From Talinum fruticosum (taxonomy: Eukaryota; Streptophyta; Magnoliopsida; Caryophyllales; Talinaceae): DNA of 64,000 nucleotides. The stretch is from assembly GCA_021018815.1 (NCBI GenBank), contig JAITYX010000026.1, forward strand, positions 7,316,001-7,380,000, written 5' to 3'. The notes under the pieces are model-generated. The model did no database searches and had not been told where the DNA came from. It saw only the letters and a program-made list of their open reading frames with translations. This document shows positions 34,982-46,511 of this stretch, piece after piece. A program made the position numbers and the translations under genes. How positions within the stretch are numbered: the stretch's first letter is position 1; each line of letters begins with the position of its first letter.

Positions 34982-35383
34982 CATGATTGGTAAAATAAAC
35001 TGTTTAAATAGTTGATAACTGTTTATGTATCGATAGCTATTAGATTTTAGTTATTAGCGGATAGTTGTTTAATTGAGTGGTTGAATAAATGTGTTCGGTA
35101 AATTTAGTGGTTGAGTTAGCTGATTATTGTAAATTGACGTAAAAGGATATAGATAATTTGCCAAATATAAATTAGGGAAGGGATGTTTTTGTCAAAAAAT
35201 ATAAAACACTATTATTAAATATGAAAAGCTAATATTCTTAGCTTTCCAAAAGCACTACTTGAAACGATATAAGCTAATGTAAATATTAGTTAAAACACTA
35301 CCTTACCGAATACTAATGTTTGGTTGGTTATTGTTTTGACTTAGTCAAAATACTAAAAGTTACTTCAAACACATTGTCGAACA
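34982..35383. mobile_element. Possible hAT-type MITE
   Basis: The left sequence CATGATTGGTAAAATAAACT is weakly complementary to the right end (AGTTACTTCAAACACATTG). The interior has the TTACCGAATACTAATGTTTG and AGCTAATAT wording common in plant hAT MITEs. No clear target duplication was found, so limits are uncertain. Confidence 0.3.
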
Positions 35384-36041
35384 GGGCTTACATGCATCCT
35401 CATTTATCTTTTTCTTTGTTACTATTTCAATTAGGTTTGTTTGATTTGCAATTTTATTATTGATATATGTGCTTGAATGTGTTAAATTAGAGCTGAAATT
35501 TCTTGAATTAAGCTACAATCTCATTATCTAAATTAAGATTCATTGTTACCTAATTTTTTTAATTTCATTAATTTTTCATGAACTTTAGACTAAGTTGTGC
35601 AAGTTTAAATTCGATTGTCTTTGTGTTTTTGAATTGATTGTGGTCGTATAGTGGTATGGATTAAAGAGGTAATACCACTCATCTATTATCCTTTGTTTTC
35701 AGGGTCTTGTATGAGTCTACCACAAGGTAGTTTGGTACCTACACAATAAAACAAAGGGGAAGCAAAACCTCTAATCTTTCTCATTAGCTCAATAGCAGCC
35801 ATTAGGCTTTATAAACCAAAAAAACTGCATCAAACGCCCTAGCTTGGCCATAGAACGCCGAATACACATCAAATAAGGAGAACATATATATATGAAATAA
35901 GTAAAAACACCAGCAATAAAATATTTTAAAATATTTATAGTCTTATCACTATCCTTCTGTACAATTTCTCCCTTTCCTAATTTCTATAAATTTAAAGAGT
36001 ATTAAAATTAGGTATTTGTGAGCTTTGAAATTGTATTTCTA
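35384..36041. other. Gene-free AT-rich stretch
   Basis: Nothing recognisable as a gene or element end. Confidence 0.4.
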
Positions 36042-38311
36042 TCATATATATCATATCATATTATACATATAATATTAAAAGTTGGGTCCGAGCGATGTAG
36101 AAGCGACACGTAGGATGCTTATTTGGCGATAATATTAATTGCAAAATTAGATTATCTTTAAACAACTTTACTAATTTAGTAAAAGTAACATTAATATTAT
36201 ACTTTTTCAATAATGATATACTAATTTAGTAATGAAATTTTACAATAAAAATCACATTAATATTATACTTTAATATTATACTATTTTAATAATCTAATTT
36301 CTTTAAAATTATTTTAATATATAATTTATTTAACCAACTACATAATAAAAAAATGTTATAGATTTTTAATTATGACATACTAATTTAGACATAAAATTTG
36401 ATGATAAAAAATCCATTGATATTATATTTCAATATTTGAAAATTAAATAATATTATAATAATGTACTAATTTAAAATAATTAAAGTAGAGTATAAAATGT
36501 AATTTTCTAAATTCATTTCAATATGTAAGTTATGTAACCGACTACATAATCAAAAAAGTTTCAAAGAATAACTTTAAAAATAATATAAGTGTGTAATGTA
36601 ATTTTTTCAAATTTATTTTGGACTAAAATTTATCTAACCACCTACATAATCCAAAAATATTAAAATGTTTCAATTGTGATATACTAATTTAGTGATAAAA
36701 TTTGATAATAATAAATTACATTACATTAATACTTATAAATCAATATTATACTCAAATATGATTAATATAAATATTATTAATTAGCATGACTAATATAAAT
36801 TGTTACTTTTAAAATTATTATTAATAGTTCCTCTCTTGAACTCTTGAATTTCTATACCTTCAATGGATGTATAAGTTACATGTTTTTAATGAGTTAAATG
36901 TTTTTATATTCAATTTATTGTGTAATTTATTAATAGTAATACTTATTTACAATATCATTAATGCACCGTAATCGATTTACTCCCACTAGCAATGGCTATC
37001 CCTATTCCCACATAATAAAGTAAATTATAAAAAAATTAAAAGAAATATTTTTATATTAACTATTTAAAGATATGTATATCTACTTATATTCTTTTAACTT
37101 ATTATTAATTTTTATTGGTATAAATTAATTAAAAATAATAAAATTAAAAAATAAATAATTATAAAAATAAAATTAATTAATACCCTTGCATATACTTAAA
37201 ACTGAGTGTTTTGTTGTGGGTTGGACATTTGGCACATCATCATTGGTTCCTTTTGTTTTATTAGTTTTCTTTTTTTTATATTATCAAAGGATTTTTGTAA
37301 CACCCATTTTATTACCTATAAATTTTAATTATAAAATGATGTCCATTTACTACTCTTGAATGACTATGATCATGAATTACACTTTATTACTTAAAAATTT
37401 TGATTATAATCATAATCAATATTATATTTATTATATGTATTTTTTTGAAGGATTATTCCATTACTTCAACATTTATAAAATTTAATTTTATTGCCTATGT
37501 CATGTTTATTGAGTATATTTATTCAAGGTTTTATTATTTGTTTTATAAAAGGGTAGAAATTTCACCATATGACATTAAAATAAATTATGATTAATCCCTT
37601 ACTTTTTTCATCAAAAATTGAGGTCTTGAGTATTTGACCAGCAAAACACTATGTGCCATTATTTTTTTTTTCACCAAAAATTTCCTTTACAAGAAGCAAT
37701 CAGCTACTACTCAATTGAATGATTAATCCCTAATACGCTCTTCATCTCTATCGTCAACCTAGGAATTTTACAACAACATAGCATCGAGAATACAAAGAAG
37801 GTTGGCAAATGTAAGACAATTTTCAAAAGAAATTAATAGTTACGTTTTTCATTATTTTGATGTTTAATTTTTGTTATTATATATATAATCAAATGTGATT
37901 ATTTTATGTATAGTGAGTAACCATATAGTTATAATATATTTAAATTCTAGATTAATCGAGTAGAACCTGTGAGACACTTTTACAAACAACATCCAACAAT
38001 AAACACATATAATTAAAGGAGTTTGGCGCTAACAAAGTAAGATTGATACGTCTCAATTCTAAAATATGGTGGGAGAAGATGATGAGTTGGCAAACCATTT
38101 TATAGGTTCACATGATTAAGAATTTTTTTACCATTAAGTAAATCAAAATTTATATTTTTTCTCCTAATAATTACCTTTAAATTATAAAGTCTTCATATAT
38201 ATTCTAAAACTAATGTCTACAATTTTAAAAAATATATATTTAATATTTATAAAATATATCAACTAATTAAATAATAGCACATACCCGTGCTTCGTACGTG
38301 ATTCACACTAG
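36042..38311 (+). mobile_element. Non-autonomous Helitron-like element
   Basis: The 3' end reads ACCCGTGCTTCGTACGTG (imperfect stem-loop), then ATTCACACTAG, ending with CTAG at 38308-38311 followed by T. The 5' side begins TCATATATATC after an A and soon shows GTCCGAGCGATGTAGAAGCG, ACACGTAGG, wording frequent at 5' ends of plant Helitrons. Helitrons start TC, end CTRR after a hairpin, and insert between A and T. The interior is AT-rich with no Rep/helicase, so it would be non-autonomous. The exact 5' base is uncertain because several TC options lie within a few bases. Confidence 0.55.
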
Positions 38312-38312
38312 T

Positions 38313-38313
38313 A

Positions 38314-38352
<39 letters not shown>

Positions 38353-38400
38353 GAGTGCAAGCGATGTGGTTGCGACATGTGGCGGATAAGCAATAATTTT
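38313..38400 (+). mobile_element. 5' end of a second Helitron-like element
   Basis: Right after the first element's CTAG, the sequence TCTATATATA with a long TA run leads to GAGTGCAAGCGATGTGGTTG, CGACATGTGGCGG, closely similar to the 5' region at 36085-36115. No matching hairpin/CTAG end was found further right, so only the 5' end is given. A third similar motif (GGTGATCGCGACACGTGGCA) lies at about 42029-42048. Confidence 0.4.
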
Positions 38401-39782
38401 TAAATTTAATTTTTTTGAAGGTGATTTAAAGTCATGGCATTATTATTAGGAGGTTATTATTTGTGATTTATATGTAAAAATTTCATTATACATATTAATA
38501 TCATGTCACTTAAAATATAATTACTTTTAACTAATACATATATAAATCCTCTAAAATACTAAGGTAAAATATACACATTTATATTTATATTTTTTGAATT
38601 ATAAAATCATATCATCCGTTAAAATTTTGTTTTCTAAAAAGGTATTTTTAAAGGTAGTTAGGTTAATTATTTTAACTATATTTAGGCTTTGAGGTTGTAT
38701 CCTAATATTTTATTTGTTAGATTTATAAGTTTTTAACTTTAATTTTATGAAAGAGCATTTATGAATTATTATTGAATAAAACAAATAATAATATAACATT
38801 AACATTAAAAAAAAATTTAAACCTTTTATTGAAAAAACCCTTTGAAGAAGAAAAAATAAATTTTTTTAAAAAATATATCAACATATTAATAAAATATCCC
38901 AGCAAAGTAGAAATAATGTATTTTTTAAGAAAAATAATCTATTTTTAAAAAACGTATTAACATATTAACTACTCTATATTTTTAAGAAAAATAATGTATT
39001 GAAAGCAATGTTACTACTCTCTATATACTAAAGAAACAATTTATTTTTGTTATAATAAAAAAATTTTTGTTAAAATGACGATTGAAAACAATATAATAAA
39101 ACAATATGAGGATTTGTGCCCAAAAGCCATGAGATACAAATTGTTGTAGAATTTTGGAAAAAAATGATCACATGCTAATGTTACTACTCTATATGTACTA
39201 AAGTAAAAAATAATATGATATCAGGCCATGTCACTATGTTACTTCCCTTGACATATAAATAATAAGATGATTTAAATACTACTTCATATTTACTAAAATA
39301 ATAATTTATTTAAATATTTAAATATTATTATTGTTAAAGTCACAAATCAAAGTAGGGACTTCAATTAAGAATTATTAAAGTACCAATTCAAAGGATGGAG
39401 TTCAATGAATAATTGAATTCAATAAATATTTAATGCTAATGTGTTTCTAATTTAAATGAAATAATTGAATATCAACCTTTCTCACTATCTAATTAAGAGG
39501 GGTTACAAATCGATAATAAATAATTTTAGTTATATTCTTTTATTAGTGAATCGTGATTGTTACAAATTATAATTTTTATAAAAATAAATTATAATTTACA
39601 ATTACACAAATTCCAAATCATATATGGTAATCTATAAAAATATATTATAGAAAATATAAGGAACATATTTCTGAATGAAAATTGAAACTTTTATTATTTG
39701 AATACATTGAGACCTCTTTAATAATATGATATAAGAATGTAACCTCATAAGAATGCCCCAATGGCTATGTATTTGCAAAATA
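38400..39782. other. AT-rich gene-free stretch
   Basis: Very AT-rich with no supported ORF or RNA gene. Confidence 0.4.
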
Positions 39783-41105
39783 GAGACATTAATTGTTCAA
39801 TATTAGTGATTTTTCCAAGATGACTAGACTCTCTGCAAACTTAGAAAAATCTGAAATATACTTGGGAGGAGTAAACTTGGAAGCCCAACATCATATTCTC
39901 GCAAAGCACGAGATTTGCACTGGGGAATTCCCTTTCGGATACTTGGGATTACCTCTATCGACCAAGAGACTAACACGAGTATGTGTCAACCATTGATTGA
40001 TAAGATCAAGCACAAAATCACCTCGTGGGCAGCAAGATCACTATCCTATGCAGGTAGAAAAACATTACTCTTTGCAGTCATGACAGGTTTGATTATATTC
40101 TGGTTTTAAATATTCTTATTACCACAACATACCATCCACACAATCGAATCATTGTGTAGCAAGTTCTTGTGGAGTGGAAGCATTGAGGGAAAAAATGACA
40201 CTTGTGAGTTGGAAAAGCACATGTCAACCGTATCGGAATGGCGGCCTAAACTTCAAAGAAGTTCTAGCCTGGAACAAAGCATTGTGCACAAAATGGATTT
40301 GGAAACCGACACACTCAATGTTAGTTTTCAGTCAGTGGGCTGCAGCTTATATGCTACGGGGAAGAGATGTGTTTGCCACACGAGTCGTAATACCGATGCT
40401 TGGGGATGGAGGAAAATGCTAGGAGTAAGGGATGACTTAGTTCAATGTTTGGGCAACGCTGTACAAGCTAGGGAATGGATAGTGCAACAAAATATATTCT
40501 CTACAAAAACAATATACGCAAAAATCCTACAAAAATCTGCAAGAGTGGTATGGTAGAAAACAATCTGGAAAAGTTGGGCATGGGAAAGATATAAGATGAT
40601 TTTGTGGCTGACTTGCAAAGGAAAATTACCAACTGTTGCTTTCCGACTACAAGAGGGATTCATGCGGATAACTAATGTCCGTTATGTGAAGAAAAAGGGC
40701 TAGATCACTCGCCAACATCTATTCTTCTCTTGCCCTTTCTCCAGCTCTATCTCGGGGCCCAATACTTCAATGGTCCAAGTTACAAACCGAGAAGATGGAG
40801 GCTAGAAGAGGAATTGCGCTGGTTCGTGCACGAGATGCAAGGGAAACACACAACAGAATCAATGGCTTAGATCCGTTTTTGCGGGGACAAGTGTATGAAC
40901 TGTGGAGAGAAAGATGTCTGCGCAAACATCGGAACAAACAACGAACTCCAATGGTGATCATTAGACAAATCCAATATACATGTAGTGTGAGAGCGGATAA
41001 GTATGTTGTGAAATGGGATGATCTTGTAAACATCTCTTACTAGCTTTGTATGCTTTGACACTCCTACTTTTGGAAAAGTTAAATGATAATTATTTACTTT
41101 TTCAA
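39783..41105 (+). pseudogene. L1-type LINE fragment, 3' part of ORF2
   Basis: Broken frames in order encode the end of a non-LTR reverse transcriptase and its C-terminal region. These are FSKMTRLSANLEKSEIYLGG, GEFPFGYLGLPLSTKRLT, PLIDKIKHKITSWAARSLSY, AGRKTLLFAVMTGLIIFW, SKFLWSGSIEGKN, then LVSWKSTCQPYRNGGLNFKE and VLAWNKALCTKWIWK. A zf-RVT-like part (LTCKGKLPTVAFRLQ) and a basic tail (RGQVYELWRERCLRKHRNKQ) follow. This is the standard plant L1-clade order. The N-terminal endonuclease and the catalytic part of the reverse transcriptase are missing, as expected from 5' truncation on insertion. At least four frameshifts or stops separate the pieces. An A-run after about 41103 may be the tail. 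Confidence 0.85.
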
Positions 41106-42136
41106 AAAAAATATATTAATAAGCAATGTTTTTTTAATTAAAAAAAGTCATCATGCCTACTGTGGTTTCTATTCATCCGTTGCTTTACTTATCTGCAATT
41201 AGTGCAAATTTAATAGCCATTAGTGGACATCATCATTATTCAAAAACAATCCATCCTTCATGGAAAAATTAACAACGGAATATTATCAGTTACATATTAT
41301 TATTTAAAAGCAAAAACTAATCAAAAGCAAAAAAAAAAAAAAAACGAAACAAATATCATGGTTACAAAGAAGAAGAAGAGGCCAAGGCTTATAAACATCC
41401 AATTTAACTCTAATCATATAGTTAGTAAAATTTATTATTTGATGAGAAGGATTGTGACATTATTATTATTTTTTAGTATACTTACGGTTGTACCCAAATG
41501 CTCAAAAAAGCAAAAAAAGAAAAAAGAAAAACAAAGGTCACGGTTACAAACAAGAAGAAGAATAGGCAAATGCTTATAAATCATCCAATTTAACACTAAT
41601 TACATAATTAATAAAATTTATTATTTGAATATATTAATCGCCCAAATCATATTACTATATAAAGGCTGAATGGGATCATATGTGTACTTCATCGAGATCC
41701 ATATAATCACAAAAGAGTATTTCTTGAAAAACATCGTAAACACTAATCCTAATGTCTTATTCATTTCTCCACAAATTATCATATGAAAGAGACGATTGGA
41801 AAATAAAAGTGAGAGTTTCTAGAGTTTGCAACAATATCAATGAATATTTCTAAGCAAAGATATCGTGCTAATTGATGAGAAGGTATTGTGACATTATTTA
41901 TTAGTTTTCATAATTTTTTTCACTTATTCGAGTGTCTTACATGTATTATTGTTTTATGCAAGGAAACTATATTCATGCGAGTATCAAATTCAATTTTGCA
42001 TCCCATTATAAAGATCATTTAAAAGAAGGTGATCGCGACACGTGGCAATGTAAATCATTAATTCATGAGTTAAATTTATGTTTTATTTTTTTATGGTATT
42101 AAATTGATGTTTTTATTGTGAAGATGTAATTATTGT

Positions 42137-42196
<60 letters not shown>

Positions 42197-42528
42197 CATA
42201 TCTTTTTTAGAATATTAATAACTTTTGTTGATATAAATATTATGTATTTTTAAGAAAAAAATATTATGTAAATTTAAATAAAAAATTAAGAATTTTACAA
42301 ACGCATATACAAAAATTAAATTTTATAATAATTGTTTTTCTTATTTAATTTCACTAATCTTTATTTTAAATACCCCTTTGGTATATTGTTTTCTGTCAAG
42401 GTTAGATGCAATTACAAAGAAAATTTCAAGCATGTATACATTTAAAAATTAATTATTAATAGTTAATTGTATTAAAGGCTTATTTTATAATACATAAATC
42501 CCTAAAGTAATATGACCTGATTATTAAA
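41106..42528. other. AT-rich gene-free stretch with microsatellite
   Basis: It holds A-runs near 41331-41344 and the ATT microsatellite at 42138-42194. The Lys-rich ORF at 41223-41579 is a composition artefact. Confidence 0.4.
42138..42194. repeat. (ATT)n microsatellite
   Basis: About 19 consecutive ATT units. Confidence 0.95.
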
Positions 42529-43324
42529 AGTTCATGCTAGACCCACTTACTCAAGAGATTAAGGAAATCCCCGACCCACCACTTGCTGTCAATCGTTATA
42601 TAAGTTTTGCCAATTGTGGATTTGGGTATGATTTCATTAGTGATGACTATAAGATAGTCACCATTAATTCCAATATTTCTCATACTAATGTGTTTGAGGT
42701 TGATTCTGTTGAGAACTTTATTCATGTCTACTCCTTAAAAACTATGACTTGGAAGACGGTAGAGGGTTACCATTCTCACGTTTGTTTTAATGTTACTGGT
42801 GGGACTTTTGCAGACGGGTGCATCCATTGGTTGGCTCATAGGAAACTGGACATTCGGGCTAGTGATATTATGGCTTTTGATTTGGCGAAAGAGAAGTTCC
42901 GTGAAGTGCTACGTTCGAGCTTTGTTAGAGACGGTGACTACTTTGGGTATCTTGTTGCGCTTGGTGGGCATCTATGCATATTCAATGCAATTGAGAGGCT
43001 TGTTTGGGTGATGAAAGAGTATGGTGTCAAGGAGTCTTGGACTAAATTGACAAAGATCAATGTCCTTGGAGCGCAGAAGTGATTGAGCCGTTTATTTTTA
43101 ATGTCCCTATACTAGAGTTAATTACGTCGTTTTGTATGTTAGGGCAAGAAGAAATGGTGCTAATGAAGGGTTTTGGGCTAATCATTTACAATTTGAAGGA
43201 GGGAACTTCAAAGGATATTTTGATAAATGGCATTCCGGATGATCTTCGTGTTGAAGCAAGCTTTCTAGCTTCGTGCCTTGTCTCACCTCATCCTTATGGC
43301 ACTAATGAAGCATGGGAAGAATGA
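42529..43324 (+). pseudogene. F-box protein pseudogene, FBA domain only (copy 1)
   Basis: The frame from 42529 encodes an F-box-associated (FBA) domain: MLDPLTQEIKEIPDPPLA, FGYDFISDDYKIVTINSN, VYSLKTMTWKTVEGYHSHVC, GTFADGCIHWLAHRK, ASDIMAFDLAKEKFREV, GYLVALGGHLCIFN. The same domain continues in another frame after about 43064 (WSAEVIEPFIFN, LGQEEMVLMKGFGLIIYNLK), which indicates a one-base loss. In intact genes such domains hold the substrate of an SCF ubiquitin ligase (family of F-box/kelch proteins like At3g06240). The N-terminal F-box and the start of the FBA domain are absent, so this is a 5'-truncated relic. It is related to the copies at 46.5-48.2 and 54.6-55.5 kb and is the best preserved over the FBA region. 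Confidence 0.8.
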
Positions 43325-44250
43325 AATGATGCAGTGAAAGAATGAAGCCCTCATGACTGGAAAGTCTATTTGCAGAAATTCTGCTATAGAGCCTAGATTG
43401 CCTTCTCTTGGAGACAATGAGATTTTTTTTTCCAGCCAAGTTCTCTACAATTTTGTGGTCACTTTTATAGATGTGTTTCCAACACCTTTTTGCATGTCGT
43501 TTTGAAAATAGTTTTCCTTAATCCTATTTTGTTCAAATAAGATTGCATATATCACAATTCTCAAGATTATCGTTTAATCGAATCTATATCCATTGTTCTA
43601 GTTATAATTTTCCTGAAAATGCAACACAAAGAGACCTTTTGTTTTATACTTTGAGTTAACATTACACTTGCATAACTGTAGCTTGGATGCTTATTTAGAG
43701 TTGGAGAATTGCCCGCCATGTTTTGTAGCGGTAGCCTGTAGTCACATGTCATGATTATGAAGAACATTTGCATTTGTAAACCTAATGAGGCTACGAACCA
43801 CCAAACTTATTCACCCAAAGTTGACTTCATTCAAATTTAATTCGAACCGATTGATTTCGTTCAAATTTAATCCGGATCGATTGACTTATTTGGTAAGTTG
43901 GATAATTTTTATAAGTCTTGTTCCGATTGTGTTCCATTCATTTGGTTAATTTAAATTTGCAAAACTAAAATGTATCTTGTTTATAATTTCCAATCGTATG
44001 GCCACAAATAACTACTCCTATTTTACAATGCTTATTCTTTTTGGGATGTGGGGAATACCAAAAATACACAAAATCCATGACAAAATATGTGTTAAAAGAT
44101 CAAGTTTTCCTAAGGTTTCATTGAAAATGAATAAAGTAAATGAAAAAGGAAAAAACAATTAATAAGAATAAAATTAGTAAACTAATCATTAATATGTCAT
44201 TGGGATTATAAAGTAAAAAATATTATGAAATGAAAAATATTAGTTTATGT
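43325..44250. other. Gene-free stretch between F-box relic and MULE
   Basis: Nothing recognisable. Two short GATTGA(T/C)TT direct repeats occur near 43848 and 43880. Confidence 0.4.
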
Positions 44251-44552
44251 GACATACATTGAGTGCTCGGATTAAACTACCCTTAAATTCTCTAGAATTG
44301 TCAAAAATGCCACTAATTTAATCGATGGTAATCGTCTGCTACTAAGCTAGTAACTAGGTAAAAAATGCCACTCGGAGGTTAAAGTGACTTGCTGAAGACG
44401 GTAAAAACCCAGGCAACCGGTCACAACCCACGAATGTTTTTCTCTCTCCTCATCTTCCTCTGTTTTGAATGAAACCGAGTCCCGACATTTTCACTCACAC
44501 TCTCTCTCTACTCTCGCCATTTTCACTCACACTCTCTCTATCTTGCTTGTAA

Positions 44553-45070
44553 TTGGAACCCTCCACCTCCTGGGCATCCCATCCGAACCCACCACCTTCG
44601 ATCCCCATCCTCACCGCCGACACCGCACACCCCAACTCCCTCCTCGGCCTCTGCCGCCAAACTCGGCTCGTGCTCAATTGCGTCGAGGCCATTTCGAGTC
44701 CATGGGAAACCGGTGGGGTTCGAGCTCGCGTCGAAGTGGGGTGTGACTACCTCGACATTTGCGGCGAACCGGAGTTCATGGAGAGAATAGAGGTGGAGTA
44801 CCATGATCGGCGGCGAGTCAAGGGAGTCCGGTGGTCTCGGCTTGTGGATTCGATTCGGTCCCGGCCGAGCTCGGTCTCATGTTCAATTCTAAGCAATGGG
44901 TGCCCTGGCGGTGCGGAATAGGTCGAGGCTTACTTGTGCTTGGAGAGTGAGAAGAGGATTATGGGTAATTTTGCGTATGAATCAGCGGTTCTTGGGGTTT
45001 CTTGCTAATGCGGACGTGCTTCGGGAGCTAAGGAAATCTCGGCCTAAGAGGTCTCGGACTCAAGTATAAT
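44553..45070 (+). pseudogene. Captured saccharopine dehydrogenase-like gene fragment
   Basis: Inside the MULE, joined frames read SHPNPPPSIPILTADTAHPN, LLGLCRQTRLVLNCV, GCDYLDICGEPEFMERIEVE, YHDR, then in shifted frames VEAYLCLESEKRIMGNFAYE, SAVLGV and ANADVLRELRKSRPKRSR. The order and wording match the N-terminal half of plant saccharopine dehydrogenase-like oxidoreductases (At5g39410 type, whose exact role is not settled). The CDYLDICGEPEF segment is the most conserved. The N-terminal Rossmann start and the C-terminal half are absent, and several frameshifts plus an altered stretch (EAISSPWETGG) break it. GTATAATTT directly after the last codon may be a retained intron donor from the parent gene, which would mean capture at DNA level, as usual for Pack-MULEs. 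Confidence 0.8.
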
Positions 45071-45230
45071 TTATGTACTTCTTGATCTTCATCTTCCTTA
45101 TTTGGGAGTTGGAACTTGTTGAAGATCTCAACCTTAAGTACTATATGAACCGATTGGCTTGATCTTCTTGTTCCTGGACCCTATCATTGTTATCATTGAT
45201 TCGAGTTTCTCTTCATAAAGTAAACTGGCG

Positions 45231-45289
<59 letters not shown>
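45231..45289. repeat. (GA)n microsatellite
   Basis: A nearly pure GA run inside the MULE, close to its right inverted repeat. Confidence 0.95.
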
Positions 45290-45292
<3 letters not shown>

Positions 45293-45568
45293 AGAGAGAT
45301 GTTCTTCAATGGTTGTGACCGGTTTTATTCAAAACGAGGGAAGAGAGAGAGTGAGATAGTTCAATTGTATTAAACAGTTAATATTCGTGGGTTGTGACCG
45401 GTTGTGCGGGTTTTTACCAGCTTCAGCGAGTCACTTTAACCTCTAGTGGCATTTTTTTTACCTAATTACTAGCTTAGTGGCGGACGATTACCATCGATTA
45501 AATTAGTGACATTTTTGACAATTCTAGAAAGTTTAAGGGTAGTTTAATCCAAGAACTCGACATACATT

Positions 45569-46511
45569 GTCAAACGAAGGGAGTATTGAACTTGACACTA
45601 TACTTACCTAGATCATTAAATGTGCTCGTAGTCTTGCTCCTCATTATTTAGGGCCTAGATTGGAAAAATTCGGATTGAGAAAGTATGACTTAATATGATA
45701 AGATGACCCTGGTCGACCTGAAGTTAATTATAACCCAAACCCGACACAAGTCAAATCAATTTTGGCTTGAAGTTGACACAAATTAATTGTTTAATATGAG
45801 TGTATGTTATTTTTGATTTCGAGTGAATCTAAATTAATTTCATGATGAACACAAAATTAACCACTTTATTAATTGGATCGATATGAACAAACTTATTTGT
45901 CACCTCTCTAAGACACAAAGTTAATTTAAAAATAGATATGTTGGAAAACCTTTTAATCACTCTCGGAAATGAAATACATTGCTATTTTTTAACCTATACC
46001 TCAAACAATTAACTTGAAGCTGAACCGCATCAAACCTTATCCGACCTGATTATTTTTTTATCAAAGTTATTTCTCTTTGTAAAACAAACTTATAGAACAA
46101 ATATCTACAAACTCATAATAAATTCGAACAAAAAATAACAACAACTAAAACTGAAATAATGGAAACTTTATTACTTTAAACATGACTGGAACCGATATGA
46201 TATTAACTCAACCTAAGCAGAATGATCATTTTTTAGTTTTACTATTTAGGCTTTGATTGGGGCCTTTTTTTATTTTTACAAATATTAGGGAAAATTATTC
46301 TTAAAATCCAGGCGCGGAAAAGCCCTTGTTATAATCCAACATAAATAAGGTGATGGCTTCTTCGAAAGCGAATTAGCCCTCAATGTCATTCGAAATCTTT
46401 CATTCAATAATGATCTCTCTTGCTTGGTGGTACTAAGCAAGATACTACTATTCTACGGAACCCAGTAATTCATATCATCGGTAACTTGCCAAACTCCCCG
46501 AGGAAGAGGAG
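45569..46511. other. Gene-free stretch
   Basis: No gene or element end was supported. The last 150 bases precede the F-box start and may hold its former promoter. Confidence 0.4.

Larger units (their letters stand above)
44261..45558. mobile_element. Mutator-like element (Pack-MULE) with long terminal inverted repeats
   Basis: The element is bounded by inverted repeats of about 175 bp (44261-44435 and 45383-45558). Left starts GAGTGCTCGGATTAAACTAC; the reverse complement of the right starts GAGTTCTTGGATTAAACTAC. The similarity runs through GACAATTCTAGA, ATCGATGGTAATCG, AACCGGTCACAACCCACGAA. A perfect 10-bp duplication GACATACATT flanks both sides (44251-44260, 45559-45568), in the 9-11 bp range of Mutator elements. 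The 1298-bp element has no transposase. Its interior carries a fragment of a cellular gene (see 44553-45070) and a GA microsatellite, which makes it a Pack-MULE. Confidence 0.92.

Noticed and set aside
37296..37420. TGTAACACCCATTTTATTACC start, like the 5' end of the solo LTR family
   Set aside because: No matching GTTACA end with a target duplication was found; GTTACA near 39560 does not share flanks.
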